Source: Aporhodopirellula aestuarii
GTDB lineage: Bacteria; Planctomycetota; Planctomycetia; Pirellulales; Pirellulaceae
NCBI RefSeq assembly: GCF_023701485.1
Contig: NZ_JAMQBK010000029.1
Location: 207,501 to 271,500 of the forward strand
Length of the DNA: 64,000 nucleotides
Reading direction: 5' to 3'
The position numbers and the translations under genes were made by a program. Below, piece by piece: positions 28,605 to 37,404 of the stretch. Positions within the stretch are counted from its first letter, which is position 1, and every line of letters starts with the position of its first letter. The notes under the pieces were generated by a model that did not search any database, had not been told where the DNA came from, and worked only from the letters and a program-made list of their open reading frames with translations.

Positions 28605-30041
28605 ATGAATATGTTTAGAAAAGATCGAAAAACACACCGTCGATGTCGGCGAGTCGGTTGCGTCGGTGACGCTGGCTCGGCCGCTCGCTGCCGTGTCCTG
28701 CAGAGTGTTTTCGCGGTGACATTGGTCGTGTTGGCGATGCCTTTGACGGCGCAGGAACCCTTGCCCGGTGCCACCGATACCGGCGAGGCAAATAAACCCG
28801 TAAAGCTCGCAATCAGTTCTCAACCGCATCTTCCCAGCGATCAGATCGCAGCGGTGTTTGATTCCTTGAACGAAATGGAAGCTTCAGAAGTAGATGCTTT
28901 GGGACCGAACGATCCGGACCGGGCGGGTGAGGAAGGAACAACCGACGAACAACAAGACGCGGCTTCGCCGTCAGGATCGCAGTCCGATCCCACGGAAGCA
29001 ACTGCCGCTGAAATCGTGCAATGGGTAGATCAACTCGGGTCGACCGAGTTTGCCGCGCGAGAGCAAGCGACCTTGAAGCTTCGCAAGGTCGGGAAACGGG
29101 CTCTCTCGGTGTTAGAAAAAACATCACGTGAACACCCCGATCCGGAGGTCCGCATGAGGGCGAATGATGTTGCCAAAGGAATCACCGGAGGCGAAACCGC
29201 CGGGCGGATCGATGCGTTTCTTGCTGGGCAAGACGTATCGCTCGACGGTTGGGAAGTTTTTAAGAAGATTCTTGGGGACGGGGTGCGGATACGCGAGCTG
29301 TTTGTGGATTTTTTGATGCGACATGGCGACGTCGCTTCTTCACTCGAAGGCACATCGACGGATCGACAATTGGCGTTTCAGGCGACCGTCGTGGGAGTCC
29401 AGCGTGGGATGTTTGTCGAGCAGCGGTTGCCGACGGAAGCGGACTTGATCGCCCTCATACTGCTCGCCAATGATCACGGCATGCCCGTCTCGCGGGTTGA
29501 GGAAAATGCTATCTACACGGTGCTGCGCCGCGATGCCACCAACAAATTGCTGAGCGACGCGCAATTGTCGGGGCCGTTTCGTTCCATGCTAGGCGGATGG
29601 ATTTCACGCGATGATGTTTCCAATCGCGAAGAGATGTTGTGGTTCGCGTTGAGTTGGGATCTGGTCGAGGTGTTGCCATTGGCATTCGCAACACTCGAGA
29701 AGTCGACCGATCCGATCACGATAAGCATGGCAATGCAAGCGATCGCGCGATTCGGGGACAAGAGTAGTATTCCCGTCGTCGCCAAGTTCCTTGGTGACGA
29801 ACGCCCCGCGAGTGAGCAGCAATACGCCAGGGGCACGTTGGTGCAAACGCTCGTCTGTGATGCAGCGGCAGCGACGATCATTTTGTTGAGCGATCGTTCG
29901 CTTGCCGATTTTGGGATGAACGAATCGGCCGAGCATCCCAAGTATGGATTTATCGTGATGGAGATCGGTTTCCCGATCGAGGATCCGAAACCACGCGAGG
30001 AAGCGATGGAAAAACTGAAAAAGGAACTGCTGCCTGAGTGA
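28605..30041 (+). CDS. exported protein with HEAT-like helical repeats
   Basis: The ATG at 28605 was taken over a TTG one codon earlier; a third start at 28611 is possible. After a basic leader (MFRKDRKTHRRCRR) comes a hydrophobic segment (VFAVTLVVLAMPLTAQEP) that fits a signal peptide. Residues 60-125 are acidic and probably disordered. From about 130 the protein is helical, with HEAT/armadillo-like units such as FAAREQATLKLRKVGKRAL, HPDPEVRMRANDVAKGI and later DPITISMAMQAIARFGDKSS. The opening unit is common in planctomycete secreted proteins. A scaffold or binding role outside the cytoplasm is likely, but no specific partner is indicated. Confidence 0.65.
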   Translation: MNMFRKDRKTHRRCRRVGCVGDAGSAARCRVLQSVFAVTLVVLAMPLTAQEPLPGATDTGEANKPVKLAISSQPHLPSDQIAAVFDSLNEMEASEVDALGPNDPDRAGEEGTTDEQQDAASPSGSQSDPTEATAAEIVQWVDQLGSTEFAAREQATLKLRKVGKRALSVLEKTSREHPDPEVRMRANDVAKGITGGETAGRIDAFLAGQDVSLDGWEVFKKILGDGVRIRELFVDFLMRHGDVASSLEGTSTDRQLAFQATVVGVQRGMFVEQRLPTEADLIALILLANDHGMPVSRVEENAIYTVLRRDATNKLLSDAQLSGPFRSMLGGWISRDDVSNREEMLWFALSWDLVEVLPLAFATLEKSTDPITISMAMQAIARFGDKSSIPVVAKFLGDERPASEQQYARGTLVQTLVCDAAAATIILLSDRSLADFGMNESAEHPKYGFIVMEIGFPIEDPKPREEAMEKLKKELLPE

Positions 30042-30056
30042 TCCGGTGCAGACCTT

Positions 30057-30932
30057 TTATACGGCAACCGGCGCTTTGATATGCGGGTGTGGGTCGTAGT
30101 CGATCAGTTCAAAGTCCTCGAATCGGAAGTCGTCGATTGATGCGACATCTCGGTTGATGATCAGTTTGGGGCGCGGTCGGGGTGTCCGTGTGAGTTGTTC
30201 GCGGGCCTGTGCGTAGTGGTTTGAATACAGGTGCACATCGCCGAGGGTGTGAACAAACTCCCCGGGCTCGAGCCCGGTTACTTTGGCCATCATCGTCGTT
30301 AGCAATGCGTAACTCGCGATGTTGAACGGCACGCCCAGAAACAAGTCGGCGCTGCGTTGATACATCTGGCACGAAAGACGTCCGCCGGCCACGTAGAACT
30401 GGAACATCAAGTGGCACGGGGGCAGGGCCATGTGGGGAACGTCGGCGACGTTCCAAGCCGAAACGATCAGACGACGCGATTGAGGGTTGGTTCGAATTTC
30501 GTTTTCGACCCAAGCGATTTGGTCGATCACGTCGCGATCGCTGTTGTTGGCCGCGGTATTGCTCTTCGCTGCTGATTTGTTCTTCGTCGCTGAGTCGCTT
30601 GTTCGGCTAGGTTCGGCGGATCTTGCCGGCCAGCTCCGCCACTGGTGTCCGTACACCGGGCCGAGTTCACCGTCCGCGTCGGCCCATTCGTCCCAAATCG
30701 AAACCCCGTTTTCCTTGAGCCAACGGATGTTCGTTTCGCCACGGAGGAACCACAGCAGTTCGTAGATGATCGACCGCACATGGAGTTTTTTTGTCGTTAG
30801 CAATGGGAAGCCATCGGCCAAATCAAAACGCATTTGCCTGCCGAAGAGGCTGCGTGTGCCCACGCCTGTTCGATCATCGCGATCGAGTCCTTGATGAAGA
30901 ACCTCGTCGAGGAGTTCTAAGTAGCCGTGCAT
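30057..30932 (-). CDS. thyA: thymidylate synthase with a low-complexity insertion
   Basis: ThyA methylates dUMP to dTMP with methylene-THF. The sequence follows E. coli ThyA closely: [44 protein letters not shown], the catalytic C173 in [31 protein letters not shown] and a C-terminus of [12 protein letters not shown]. Its length of 291 exceeds the usual 264 because of an insert at about 103-134. The insert is rich in Ser, Ala, Lys and Asn (for example [16 protein letters not shown]) and lies between the QWR motif and the VIDQI helix. It is on the surface side in known structures, so activity should be kept. folD and folE elsewhere in the window serve the same folate pathway. Confidence 0.95.
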   Translation of the reverse strand: MHGYLELLDEVLHQGLDRDDRTGVGTRSLFGRQMRFDLADGFPLLTTKKLHVRSIIYELLWFLRGETNIRWLKENGVSIWDEWADADGELGPVYGHQWRSWPARSAEPSRTSDSATKNKSAAKSNTAANNSDRDVIDQIAWVENEIRTNPQSRRLIVSAWNVADVPHMALPPCHLMFQFYVAGGRLSCQMYQRSADLFLGVPFNIASYALLTTMMAKVTGLEPGEFVHTLGDVHLYSNHYAQAREQLTRTPRPRPKLIINRDVASIDDFRFEDFELIDYDPHPHIKAPVAV

Positions 30933-30992
30933 GAATCCAGTTCTTTGGTCGTGGTCGCTGTGGTTATGAAGTAGGTGGTGAGTTCGGTGGCA

Positions 30993-31811
30993 CTATGATT
31001 GTCGTTCGGGACGAACACAGTCCAACGTCCAGTGGCGGTTGCTGGTCATGTTGACGCAGCCCGGGTCAATTCCGAGTGTCGCCACGATCTCTCGGATTTC
31101 CTCAAGTGTCAACGCGGCGTGAAGGGATTGACGCAGCAATTGGCGAGGGTCGATACCGGAGGTTGCCGCCTCTGCCGATCCGCCATGGAGTTCAACGAGT
31201 CGTTCGACTTCGCGATCCGTCTCGGGACGATACAGGTCGCGGACAAACAATCTCCCACCCGGCCGAAGTGCTTTGATCCCCAGACGCAGTGCGTTGATTG
31301 GGGATTCGAGGTGATGCAGCACCGTGTTGCTTATGACGGTCTCGGCTAGCTCGCTCTGCAACCCGTCGGGATCGTTGAGGTCGACCTGTTCGAGTTGGAT
31401 TTGACCGAGCATTCCCGCAAACTCCAGCTCGACGCGGGCAAGTTCCAGCATGTCGACGCAATGATCGACTCCCATCACCTGCAGGCTGCTGAGGTCACTG
31501 CCGTGGCTGACGGCCGGCCGGGATCCCTCGACGATTGCCGCGGCGGTCTCGCAGAGCGTGATCGGGATCAATGCGGGGCCGCATCCCAGGTCGATTACCC
31601 GGGGGCCGACAGGTCCCGACTCAAAAAGATCGCGGACGAAGCCGCGATTGACGTCACCGTGATCCATCTCGCGATACACATCGGCTTCGAGCTTGGGATC
31701 GAGCGGGGGTGGTTCGCAAACACGGGGCAACATTGCAGGAGGTTTGGTTTGGAGGCAGAGGTCGACGACGTCTTGGTCGGCGTTATATCTCGCAGTCGAA
31801 TTCACCGCCAC
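30993..31811 (-). CDS. class I SAM-dependent methyltransferase
   Basis: The ATG at 31811 gives 272 residues. Motif I is VIDLGCGPALIPITL at about 73-87. Motif II has MGVDHCVDMLELARVEL, then QVDLNDPDGLQSELAETVIS and the motif VI region ALRPGGRLFVRDLYRP. The last 70 residues contain an alpha-helical tail with LTLEEIREIVATLGI. The fold is that of small-molecule or quinone-type methyltransferases. The substrate cannot be read from sequence. It lies 60 bp upstream of thyA on the same strand and may share its transcript. Confidence 0.8.
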   Translation of the reverse strand: MAVNSTARYNADQDVVDLCLQTKPPAMLPRVCEPPPLDPKLEADVYREMDHGDVNRGFVRDLFESGPVGPRVIDLGCGPALIPITLCETAAAIVEGSRPAVSHGSDLSSLQVMGVDHCVDMLELARVELEFAGMLGQIQLEQVDLNDPDGLQSELAETVISNTVLHHLESPINALRLGIKALRPGGRLFVRDLYRPETDREVERLVELHGGSAEAATSGIDPRQLLRQSLHAALTLEEIREIVATLGIDPGCVNMTSNRHWTLDCVRPERQS

Positions 31812-31917
31812 CGTTTGAGTTGCTGCTGTCTTAGAAGCTACCTATTCGTAGACATTTGCTTTCGCCCTCCCGCAAGCCGCCCGGTTGCAGCGAGTAAGAT
31901 GTTCGAAATTTACCGAG

Positions 31918-32059
31918 CGGCTCGCGCCGTTCCGCCATAAAAACCACCCGGTTAGCGGGAAAGCAGATGGCGTTGGGCTCGCGGTCTACCGCTAAAAAGC
32001 GTAGCGGAACGGCGCGAGCCGGCCGGTCTCACCCACTTTTCGATGCTGATAAAGCACTA
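31918..32059. repeat. dispersed palindromic element, copy A
   Basis: CGGCTCGCGCCGTTCCGC (31918-31935) is the exact reverse complement of GCGGAACGGCGCGAGCCG (32004-32021), 68 bp apart. The right arm continues into a 57-bp stretch ending at GCACTA (32059) that matches copy B at 60826-60883. Confidence 0.75.
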
Positions 32060-32197
32060 TTAGGCCGGTGTAAAAAGACGCATTAACCTTTGGGGGTTTC
32101 GACTTTGCGGTGCTCGAATATTGTGCCGATTGGTCGACGTGCGTTTGGTTGACGACTAGGTGTCTTCAACAGCATCAACCTGTTTGCCCTTTTTCTA

Positions 32198-32217
32198 ACC
32201 GCCCTGCCCTACCCCGC
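32198..32217 (+). repeat. CCCTG-type short repeat, intergenic
   Basis: ACCGCCCTGCCCTACCCCGC between the methyltransferase and polysaccharide genes. Confidence 0.6.
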
Positions 32218-32365
32218 TTCGATCGCTGGGCTCCGTCTTGTTTGCCGGCAGTGAGCGGGAGAGATATAACAACTGGTTCTTTAGGGTGGGTTGTCGTTGG
32301 TGTTTCAGAGGGGTGTCTGGCGGTGGTTGATGGTGGATCGACAAGTGAGTTGCAATAGGGCGAAT

Positions 32366-32404
32366 GGGAGGATTAAGAGCGTTGTTCCGGCTTTTAATCC
32401 CTCC
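32366..32404. repeat. imperfect inverted repeat
   Basis: GGGAGGATTAAGAGC (32366-32380) and GCTTTTAATCCCTCC (32390-32404) pair with few mismatches around a 9-base loop. It could be an operator or transcript hairpin ahead of the polysaccharide operon. Confidence 0.4.
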
Positions 32405-32622
32405 AACTGCTCCATGTCTGAGGCCTTAGGGGCTTTAGTTAAAATTTTCTGAAATCCGGGCCCTCATACTCGGTTTGTCAACTAAAACGTAGACTCAAAG
32501 CCTGCTGACTTTCGCGGTCACGTGAGATAGGGGATTATTGCCGTTGTGGAAAGAGGCTTGGAATTTATGGCGTCAGAGGAATACTCTGGTGATTCTGATT
32601 CCGAAATTTTTAGGCGAGATAA

Positions 32623-34407
32623 ATGAAACGACCAAAATCCGGTTCCGGCGCCATGCGTTCACTATCGAAATCGGAGCAGTCAGCGGGGTGGAACGGGCCG
32701 CCGACTGCGGAATCTTGGGCGATGGTCACCCCCGCGGATGTGTTGCGATCGATCGGTCGACGACTTCCCTCGGTTTTCTTTACAACGGTTCTCGTCACCG
32801 TCGCAGTCGTCGCGATGCTCATTGTGTGGCCCAATCAGTACCGCAGCGAAGGGATGATGTACGTCCGGTTGGGACGTGGCGCCATGGGGGGGGACCCCAC
32901 CGCGAAGCCGACCGGTTCAGTGTCGATGCAGGAGAGTCGCACCGCCGAGGTCGTCAGTATCGGAGAGATGATCGGCAGTCGTGAAATCGCCGAACGTGTC
33001 GTGGATCGGATCGGGGGGGACACGATCAACCAGCCTCGCAACTGGATGGAGCAAGCCGCCGAAGATTTCTCGACCTTCTTGGATTCTGACAGCAGATGGG
33101 TGTCTTGGATCCCCAGTCGCGGGCCCAAGACCGTCGGTGACATGACTCCCGAGCAATACGAAGCTCAGATCGAACGTGAGAAGGCCATCAAAGTTGTTAG
33201 CGACGCGATCCAGATCAAGGTGGCTAAAAATGGTTACACCGTCTCGGTTGTGGGTAAGGAAGACGATCCGTTGCTCGTGCAATCCATCGTCCAAGCGGTG
33301 ATGGATGAATTCGGCAGCTATCACGTGGAAGCTCACCGGGTGAAGGGGTCAGAGAGCTTTTTCGAAGTCCAGGCATCCGAGAGTCGTGAACTGGCGATCG
33401 CTGCACGCAAAAAACTCCAGGAGACTCGTAACGAGATGGGGTGGATCAGTGCCGAGTCAGCCGAGCGAACACTCAGCGAGCGGATCATCGACCTGGAAAC
33501 TAAGTTGAGTACCGCTGATAGCGAGTTTGCCGAAGCGATCAGCCAGGCGGAAGAACTCCGCCGGCAATTGGCTGCAACGGACCGGTGGGTCCCCGTGGAA
33601 GTCACGCTCGGAATTGCTAACGCGGCCGGTGATCAAGTCCGCAGCCAGCTATACGATGTCCAAGTTCAAGACGGTGATGAACTTGCGAGACTCAGTCCGT
33701 CGCATCCTCGATACAAACGTATCAAGGACAAAGTCGAGAAGAGTGAGAACTTGGCCGACAGCGAACGCGGCGAGCGACAAGAAACGCGAGAAGCGATTAA
33801 CCCGGTATACCAGCAACTGGAAACGCAATTCCAAACCGTTCGTGCCAAGGCGGTTGGTTTGGAAAGCCGTCGTGATTCGATCGCCGATAGGCTCCGGGTG
33901 ACTCAATCGGATCTTAAACGGCTCAATAATGACATTACCACGATGGCCCAATTATCATGGGAAGCTGAGCTGGCGGAAGAAACATTTCGAGACCATGCGC
34001 GATCGTTGGAGGAAGCACGCGTAAACACAGAGTTGGACAAAAGCCAAATGTCTGACGTGAGTGTGATTCAGGACGCGACGTTGAATCTGAAGAAGTCTGG
34101 CCCGATGCGGGGTCTGCTATCGATTGTCGGAGCGATGTTCGCTTTGTCACTCGGTTTATTGCAGGCGATCTTGCGAGATTCCCCTGTCGATCCGAGAGCT
34201 ACCCGCGACCTGCCGGAGACCAAGAACGACTCGGCGTCTGATGAGGAAGACGATGAGCACCATGACAACATATTTGAATCAAACGGGGACGAAGACTCAG
34301 TGGAGGTTCGTGCGGTCGACAATGACGTCGAGCAAGAATTCACAGGTACACAGGTTGTTTCCTTGCCTAAATCGGGAGCCGGTTCCTCCGTTACTCTGCC
34401 ACGTTGA
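32623..34407 (+). CDS. Wzz/GumC-like polysaccharide chain-length and export protein
   Basis: The ATG at 32623 gives 594 residues. The first membrane segment is at about 50-69 (VFFTTVLVTVAVVAMLIVWP), followed by NQYRSEGMMYVRLGRG, the beta region of polysaccharide co-polymerases. A long coiled coil runs from about 255 to 465. The second membrane segment is near 490-515 (LLSIVGAMFALSLGLLQAIL). The acidic C-terminal tail (DEEDDEHHD...) lies in the cytoplasm, and no kinase domain is attached. Such proteins control chain length and couple polymerisation to export. It is the first gene of the operon running to 39204. Confidence 0.82.
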   Translation: MKRPKSGSGAMRSLSKSEQSAGWNGPPTAESWAMVTPADVLRSIGRRLPSVFFTTVLVTVAVVAMLIVWPNQYRSEGMMYVRLGRGAMGGDPTAKPTGSVSMQESRTAEVVSIGEMIGSREIAERVVDRIGGDTINQPRNWMEQAAEDFSTFLDSDSRWVSWIPSRGPKTVGDMTPEQYEAQIEREKAIKVVSDAIQIKVAKNGYTVSVVGKEDDPLLVQSIVQAVMDEFGSYHVEAHRVKGSESFFEVQASESRELAIAARKKLQETRNEMGWISAESAERTLSERIIDLETKLSTADSEFAEAISQAEELRRQLAATDRWVPVEVTLGIANAAGDQVRSQLYDVQVQDGDELARLSPSHPRYKRIKDKVEKSENLADSERGERQETREAINPVYQQLETQFQTVRAKAVGLESRRDSIADRLRVTQSDLKRLNNDITTMAQLSWEAELAEETFRDHARSLEEARVNTELDKSQMSDVSVIQDATLNLKKSGPMRGLLSIVGAMFALSLGLLQAILRDSPVDPRATRDLPETKNDSASDEEDDEHHDNIFESNGDEDSVEVRAVDNDVEQEFTGTQVVSLPKSGAGSSVTLPR

Positions 34408-34507
34408 TGCTTTGAAAAATTGCTGCCGGGTGTTGTTGGGCAAAGCTTGTTTGCTCCGGTGGCCGCGACGAGACTGTATTAAGTTATTTATCATCTAGGA
34501 CGACATC

Positions 34508-35896
34508 GTGTTTCCATTCCTTAAACGACGAGTTCGCGACCGGGGGTGGTTGGCTTGGCCGACCGTATCCGCTCTGGGGAGTCGCCGCGCGCTGCTGTTG
34601 TCACCACGACAGTTTGGGCGTGAAGTCGCGCGAGAGCGGGTTCGGTCCACTCGGCGCTCGATCCCGTTTTGCATTCTTACGGTGGAGATGCAATACGCCG
34701 AGGCGGCGGTGTTGGCAGCGCGTAGCCGTTCCACCGCTCCGTCCGCAAAGGTGCGGTTGGGGAGACGCGCGTCAGTTTTGAAAAAAGAGTCGCGTCAGCT
34801 CGTCGATCTGTTGCACCGCAATCTGCGAATGACAGATGAGAAAGGGGTTCTTTCGGCGACCCAATTTGGAGTGTTGCTTGTCGACACACCGGAGATGGGC
34901 GGGCGTGCGGTTTTAGACCGAATGACGCAGCTTCTTTCAGCGGCCGATCTGCACGTGCAACTGAATTTAGAAGTTTATGACCCCGAAGGTTTCGGCGACA
35001 ACGAAGAGAATGCGATCGTTTCGAGCGGCGGATCCGAAAACCGGCGAGGAGACGACAACAACGACGGTGATTGGGGACGCAGACTCTCCGGAACGGTGCA
35101 GACCGCGACCGCGGTCTTGCAGCAAACGACCCTCCATTCGGATGCTGCCATGGCGTCACCGATTCATGTTCCGGGGGAACCTTCCGATGCATCGACATTG
35201 GTTCATCGCCAGCCTTTGACGGCGACGCGGGTGGACGGTGGCGTCGAGAGTCGAGTGAGTATTGCCAGTGAAGATTCAACCTACCATCGGCCTTTGGCGG
35301 CTCGGGTTGTCAAACGGACCGTTGATATCGTGGGTGCTTGCGTCGGGCTGGTTTTAACCGGTCCGTTCATCGCCGCGTCGATGATTGTGATCAAGTGGAC
35401 CGATGGTGGGCCGGCGTTGTTTTGTCAAACCCGTGAAGGACTCCACGGTCGCCCTTTCACGATCTACAAACTACGGTCGATGGTCGTTGACGCTGAAAAG
35501 TCGCAAGCAGCCTTGCGGGCGGCCAGCCATCGCGACGGACCAGCCTTTAAAATCAGCAGAGACCCACGTGTTACGAAAGTGGGGCACTTTTTACGAGCGA
35601 CTTGTCTGGATGAATTACCCCAACTGATTAATGTACTCAAAGGTGACATGTCCTTGGTTGGGCCGCGCCCATTGCCTTGGCATGAAAGTCGCGCTTGTGA
35701 GCGATGGCACCGTCGTCGTTTAGACGTTCGCCCCGGTTTAACTTGCATCTGGCAGATCGACAAATCAAAAGCCGAAACATTCGACGATTGGATGCGGATG
35801 GATTTGCAATACATCGATCGATTGGGCTTCTTTAAGGATCTGCAGTTGATCGCGCGAACGGTGGTCGTTCCCGTAACCGGACGGGGCGGCGACTAA
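34508..35896 (+). CDS. polyprenyl-phosphate hexose-1-phosphate transferase with an N-terminal alpha/beta domain
   Basis: The GTG at 34508 gives 462 residues. The catalytic part (about 262-462) begins RVVKRTVDIVGACVGLVLTG, continues with YKLRSMVVDAEKSQ and has the Asp-Glu pair in CLDELPQLINVLKGDMSLVGPRP, then RPGLTCIWQI. This is the bacterial sugar transferase family (WbaP/WcaJ/HfsE), which starts polysaccharide synthesis by loading a sugar-1-phosphate on undecaprenyl phosphate at the inner membrane. Residues 50-160 form a separate soluble domain (SIPFCILTVEM, LLHRNLRMTDEKG, FGVLLVDTPEMGGRAVLDR), reminiscent of a degenerate GGDEF fold without the GGDEF loop. It replaces the usual CoA-binding-like domain and might be regulatory. 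Confidence 0.87.
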   Translation: MFPFLKRRVRDRGWLAWPTVSALGSRRALLLSPRQFGREVARERVRSTRRSIPFCILTVEMQYAEAAVLAARSRSTAPSAKVRLGRRASVLKKESRQLVDLLHRNLRMTDEKGVLSATQFGVLLVDTPEMGGRAVLDRMTQLLSAADLHVQLNLEVYDPEGFGDNEENAIVSSGGSENRRGDDNNDGDWGRRLSGTVQTATAVLQQTTLHSDAAMASPIHVPGEPSDASTLVHRQPLTATRVDGGVESRVSIASEDSTYHRPLAARVVKRTVDIVGACVGLVLTGPFIAASMIVIKWTDGGPALFCQTREGLHGRPFTIYKLRSMVVDAEKSQAALRAASHRDGPAFKISRDPRVTKVGHFLRATCLDELPQLINVLKGDMSLVGPRPLPWHESRACERWHRRRLDVRPGLTCIWQIDKSKAETFDDWMRMDLQYIDRLGFFKDLQLIARTVVVPVTGRGGD

Positions 35897-35910
35897 TATG
35901 AACCCGAAAC

Positions 35911-37404
35911 GTGTTGCGGATCCCTGTGCCCAAAAAAACTGCCCCCGACGCTCCTTCGACCCAGCCGTATCTACGGTTTGAAGCAGGATGCTCCGAAGGT
36001 AATTGGATTGAGGCGGCGCGACGTTCCCCGTTGAGCCTGGAATGCGGGGCACGGCCTGCTGCTTCAAGGGGTGAGACGGCTGGAGTTAAGTTTCGCGCCG
36101 TCGAGCAGTCGATCGCTCGTTATGATGGGGGTGTGAGTACCCGTTCCGCATCCATCGACTGTCGCGTGCCGATTGATTCCGTCAACGCCCGTGTTGTTTT
36201 TCTGACGCACTACATCCCTCTTTATCAGGTTCGGGTGCTGCAGGAACTCACGCGCAGCTTGGCCGAGTTTAAAGTCCTGTTGAGTACGCCGATCGAGCCC
36301 AACCGTGACTTCGAACCAGACTGGACCGGTTTGGACGTTGAGGTGCAACAGGCGTTCACCATTTGCAGGCGATGGCGACACCGTGATGCCGGTTTTGAAG
36401 ATCCTCTGTATGTGCACGTCCCCTATGACACAAATCGCCAATTAAGCAGTTTGCGACCGGACGTCGTATTTTCTCACGAGCTCGGGGTACGTTCTCTTTC
36501 GGCTGCCCTGTATTGTCGGCGCAGCGGTGCGAAATTGGTTCTCGCGACGTTCATGAGCGAACACACCGAGAAGGGGCGAGGATGGCTCCGCCAACGTGCT
36601 CGCAAGTATCTCATCTCTCATGCCGATGCGATCACCTATAACGGCCCGTCTTGTCGGCGCTACTTGTTAGCGCTTGGTGCCCGACAGGAACAGTTGTTCT
36701 ACATGCCTTATGCGGCCGACGATCGAAATATCTCGCCGCAATTGCCGACGCGTGATGAACACGATGTTCGTCGTCGGGTGCTGTGCATCGGGCAGTTGAG
36801 CAAACGCAAAGGCGTCTTGCCGATGATTGATCAACTCAGCGAGTTTTGTGTTCGATCTAACGGGTCGCTTGAGCTTACCCTTGTCGGTGATGGACCATTG
36901 CGTTGCTCGGTGGAAACCCTCGCGTCGGGCCGAGCAATTGAGAATCAATCGGCACCCGATCGACGTCTCAAGATCCACGTGTTGGGGAACCAACCGGCGG
37001 CACAGCTTCCGGCCCTGATGAGCACCCATGGTGCTCTGATTGCGCCGACGTTGGCCGATGAGTGGTTGCTCGTCGTCAACGAGGCCATGCATGCCGGGTT
37101 GCCCGTGATCGGGAGTGTCTATGCGCAGGCGGTGACGGCAATGGTCAACGATGGACGTAACGGATGGCAGTACGATCCGTTGCACCGGAGTGCAAAAACA
37201 CATTCCGCAGATTCGGCGGCATGCCTTGCCGATGTGATGCAGAAGTATCTCGCGGTCGATGACTCGGAGGTGGCCGCGATGCGTCATAATGCGTTCGAGA
37301 CCGCTGCGGCGTACACGCCCCAACGCAGTGCCGCAGGTGCCCTCGAGGCGATCCGATCGGTATTGCATTCTGACCGCCCGTCAGGTCAAGGCCCGCAGGC
37401 ATGA
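35911..37404 (+). CDS. glycosyltransferase, GT4-like
   Basis: The frame starts at GTG 35911, 14 bp after the previous gene, and gives 497 residues. The first 90 residues have no family character, and a GTG at 36133 could be the true start, just before ARVVFLTHYIPLYQVRVL. GT-B features are SHELGVRSLSAALYC, a donor-domain start RVLCIGQLSKRKGVLPMI, ELTLVGDGPL and ADEWLLVVNEAMHAGLPVIG, a variant of the E-x7-E motif. It probably adds a sugar to the lipid-linked intermediate made by the transferase upstream. The stop overlaps the next start by four bases (37401-37404), so expression is coupled. Confidence 0.8.
   Translation: MLRIPVPKKTAPDAPSTQPYLRFEAGCSEGNWIEAARRSPLSLECGARPAASRGETAGVKFRAVEQSIARYDGGVSTRSASIDCRVPIDSVNARVVFLTHYIPLYQVRVLQELTRSLAEFKVLLSTPIEPNRDFEPDWTGLDVEVQQAFTICRRWRHRDAGFEDPLYVHVPYDTNRQLSSLRPDVVFSHELGVRSLSAALYCRRSGAKLVLATFMSEHTEKGRGWLRQRARKYLISHADAITYNGPSCRRYLLALGARQEQLFYMPYAADDRNISPQLPTRDEHDVRRRVLCIGQLSKRKGVLPMIDQLSEFCVRSNGSLELTLVGDGPLRCSVETLASGRAIENQSAPDRRLKIHVLGNQPAAQLPALMSTHGALIAPTLADEWLLVVNEAMHAGLPVIGSVYAQAVTAMVNDGRNGWQYDPLHRSAKTHSADSAACLADVMQKYLAVDDSEVAAMRHNAFETAAAYTPQRSAAGALEAIRSVLHSDRPSGQGPQA

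Larger units (their letters stand above)
31812..32622. other. 811-bp intergenic region with repeats, upstream of the polysaccharide operon
   Basis: The region holds a palindromic dispersed element (31918-32059), a CCCTG repeat (32198-32217) and an imperfect 15-bp inverted repeat (32366-32404). Short ORFs (for example 32110-32358) lack domains. The operon promoter should lie in the AT-richer part at about 32430-32560, but I cannot fix a -35/-10 pair. Confidence 0.5.

Noticed and set aside
30418-30429. GGGGGCAGGGCC in thyA as another CCCTG-type repeat
   Set aside because: It encodes the conserved ALPPC catalytic stretch, so the match is explained by protein constraint.
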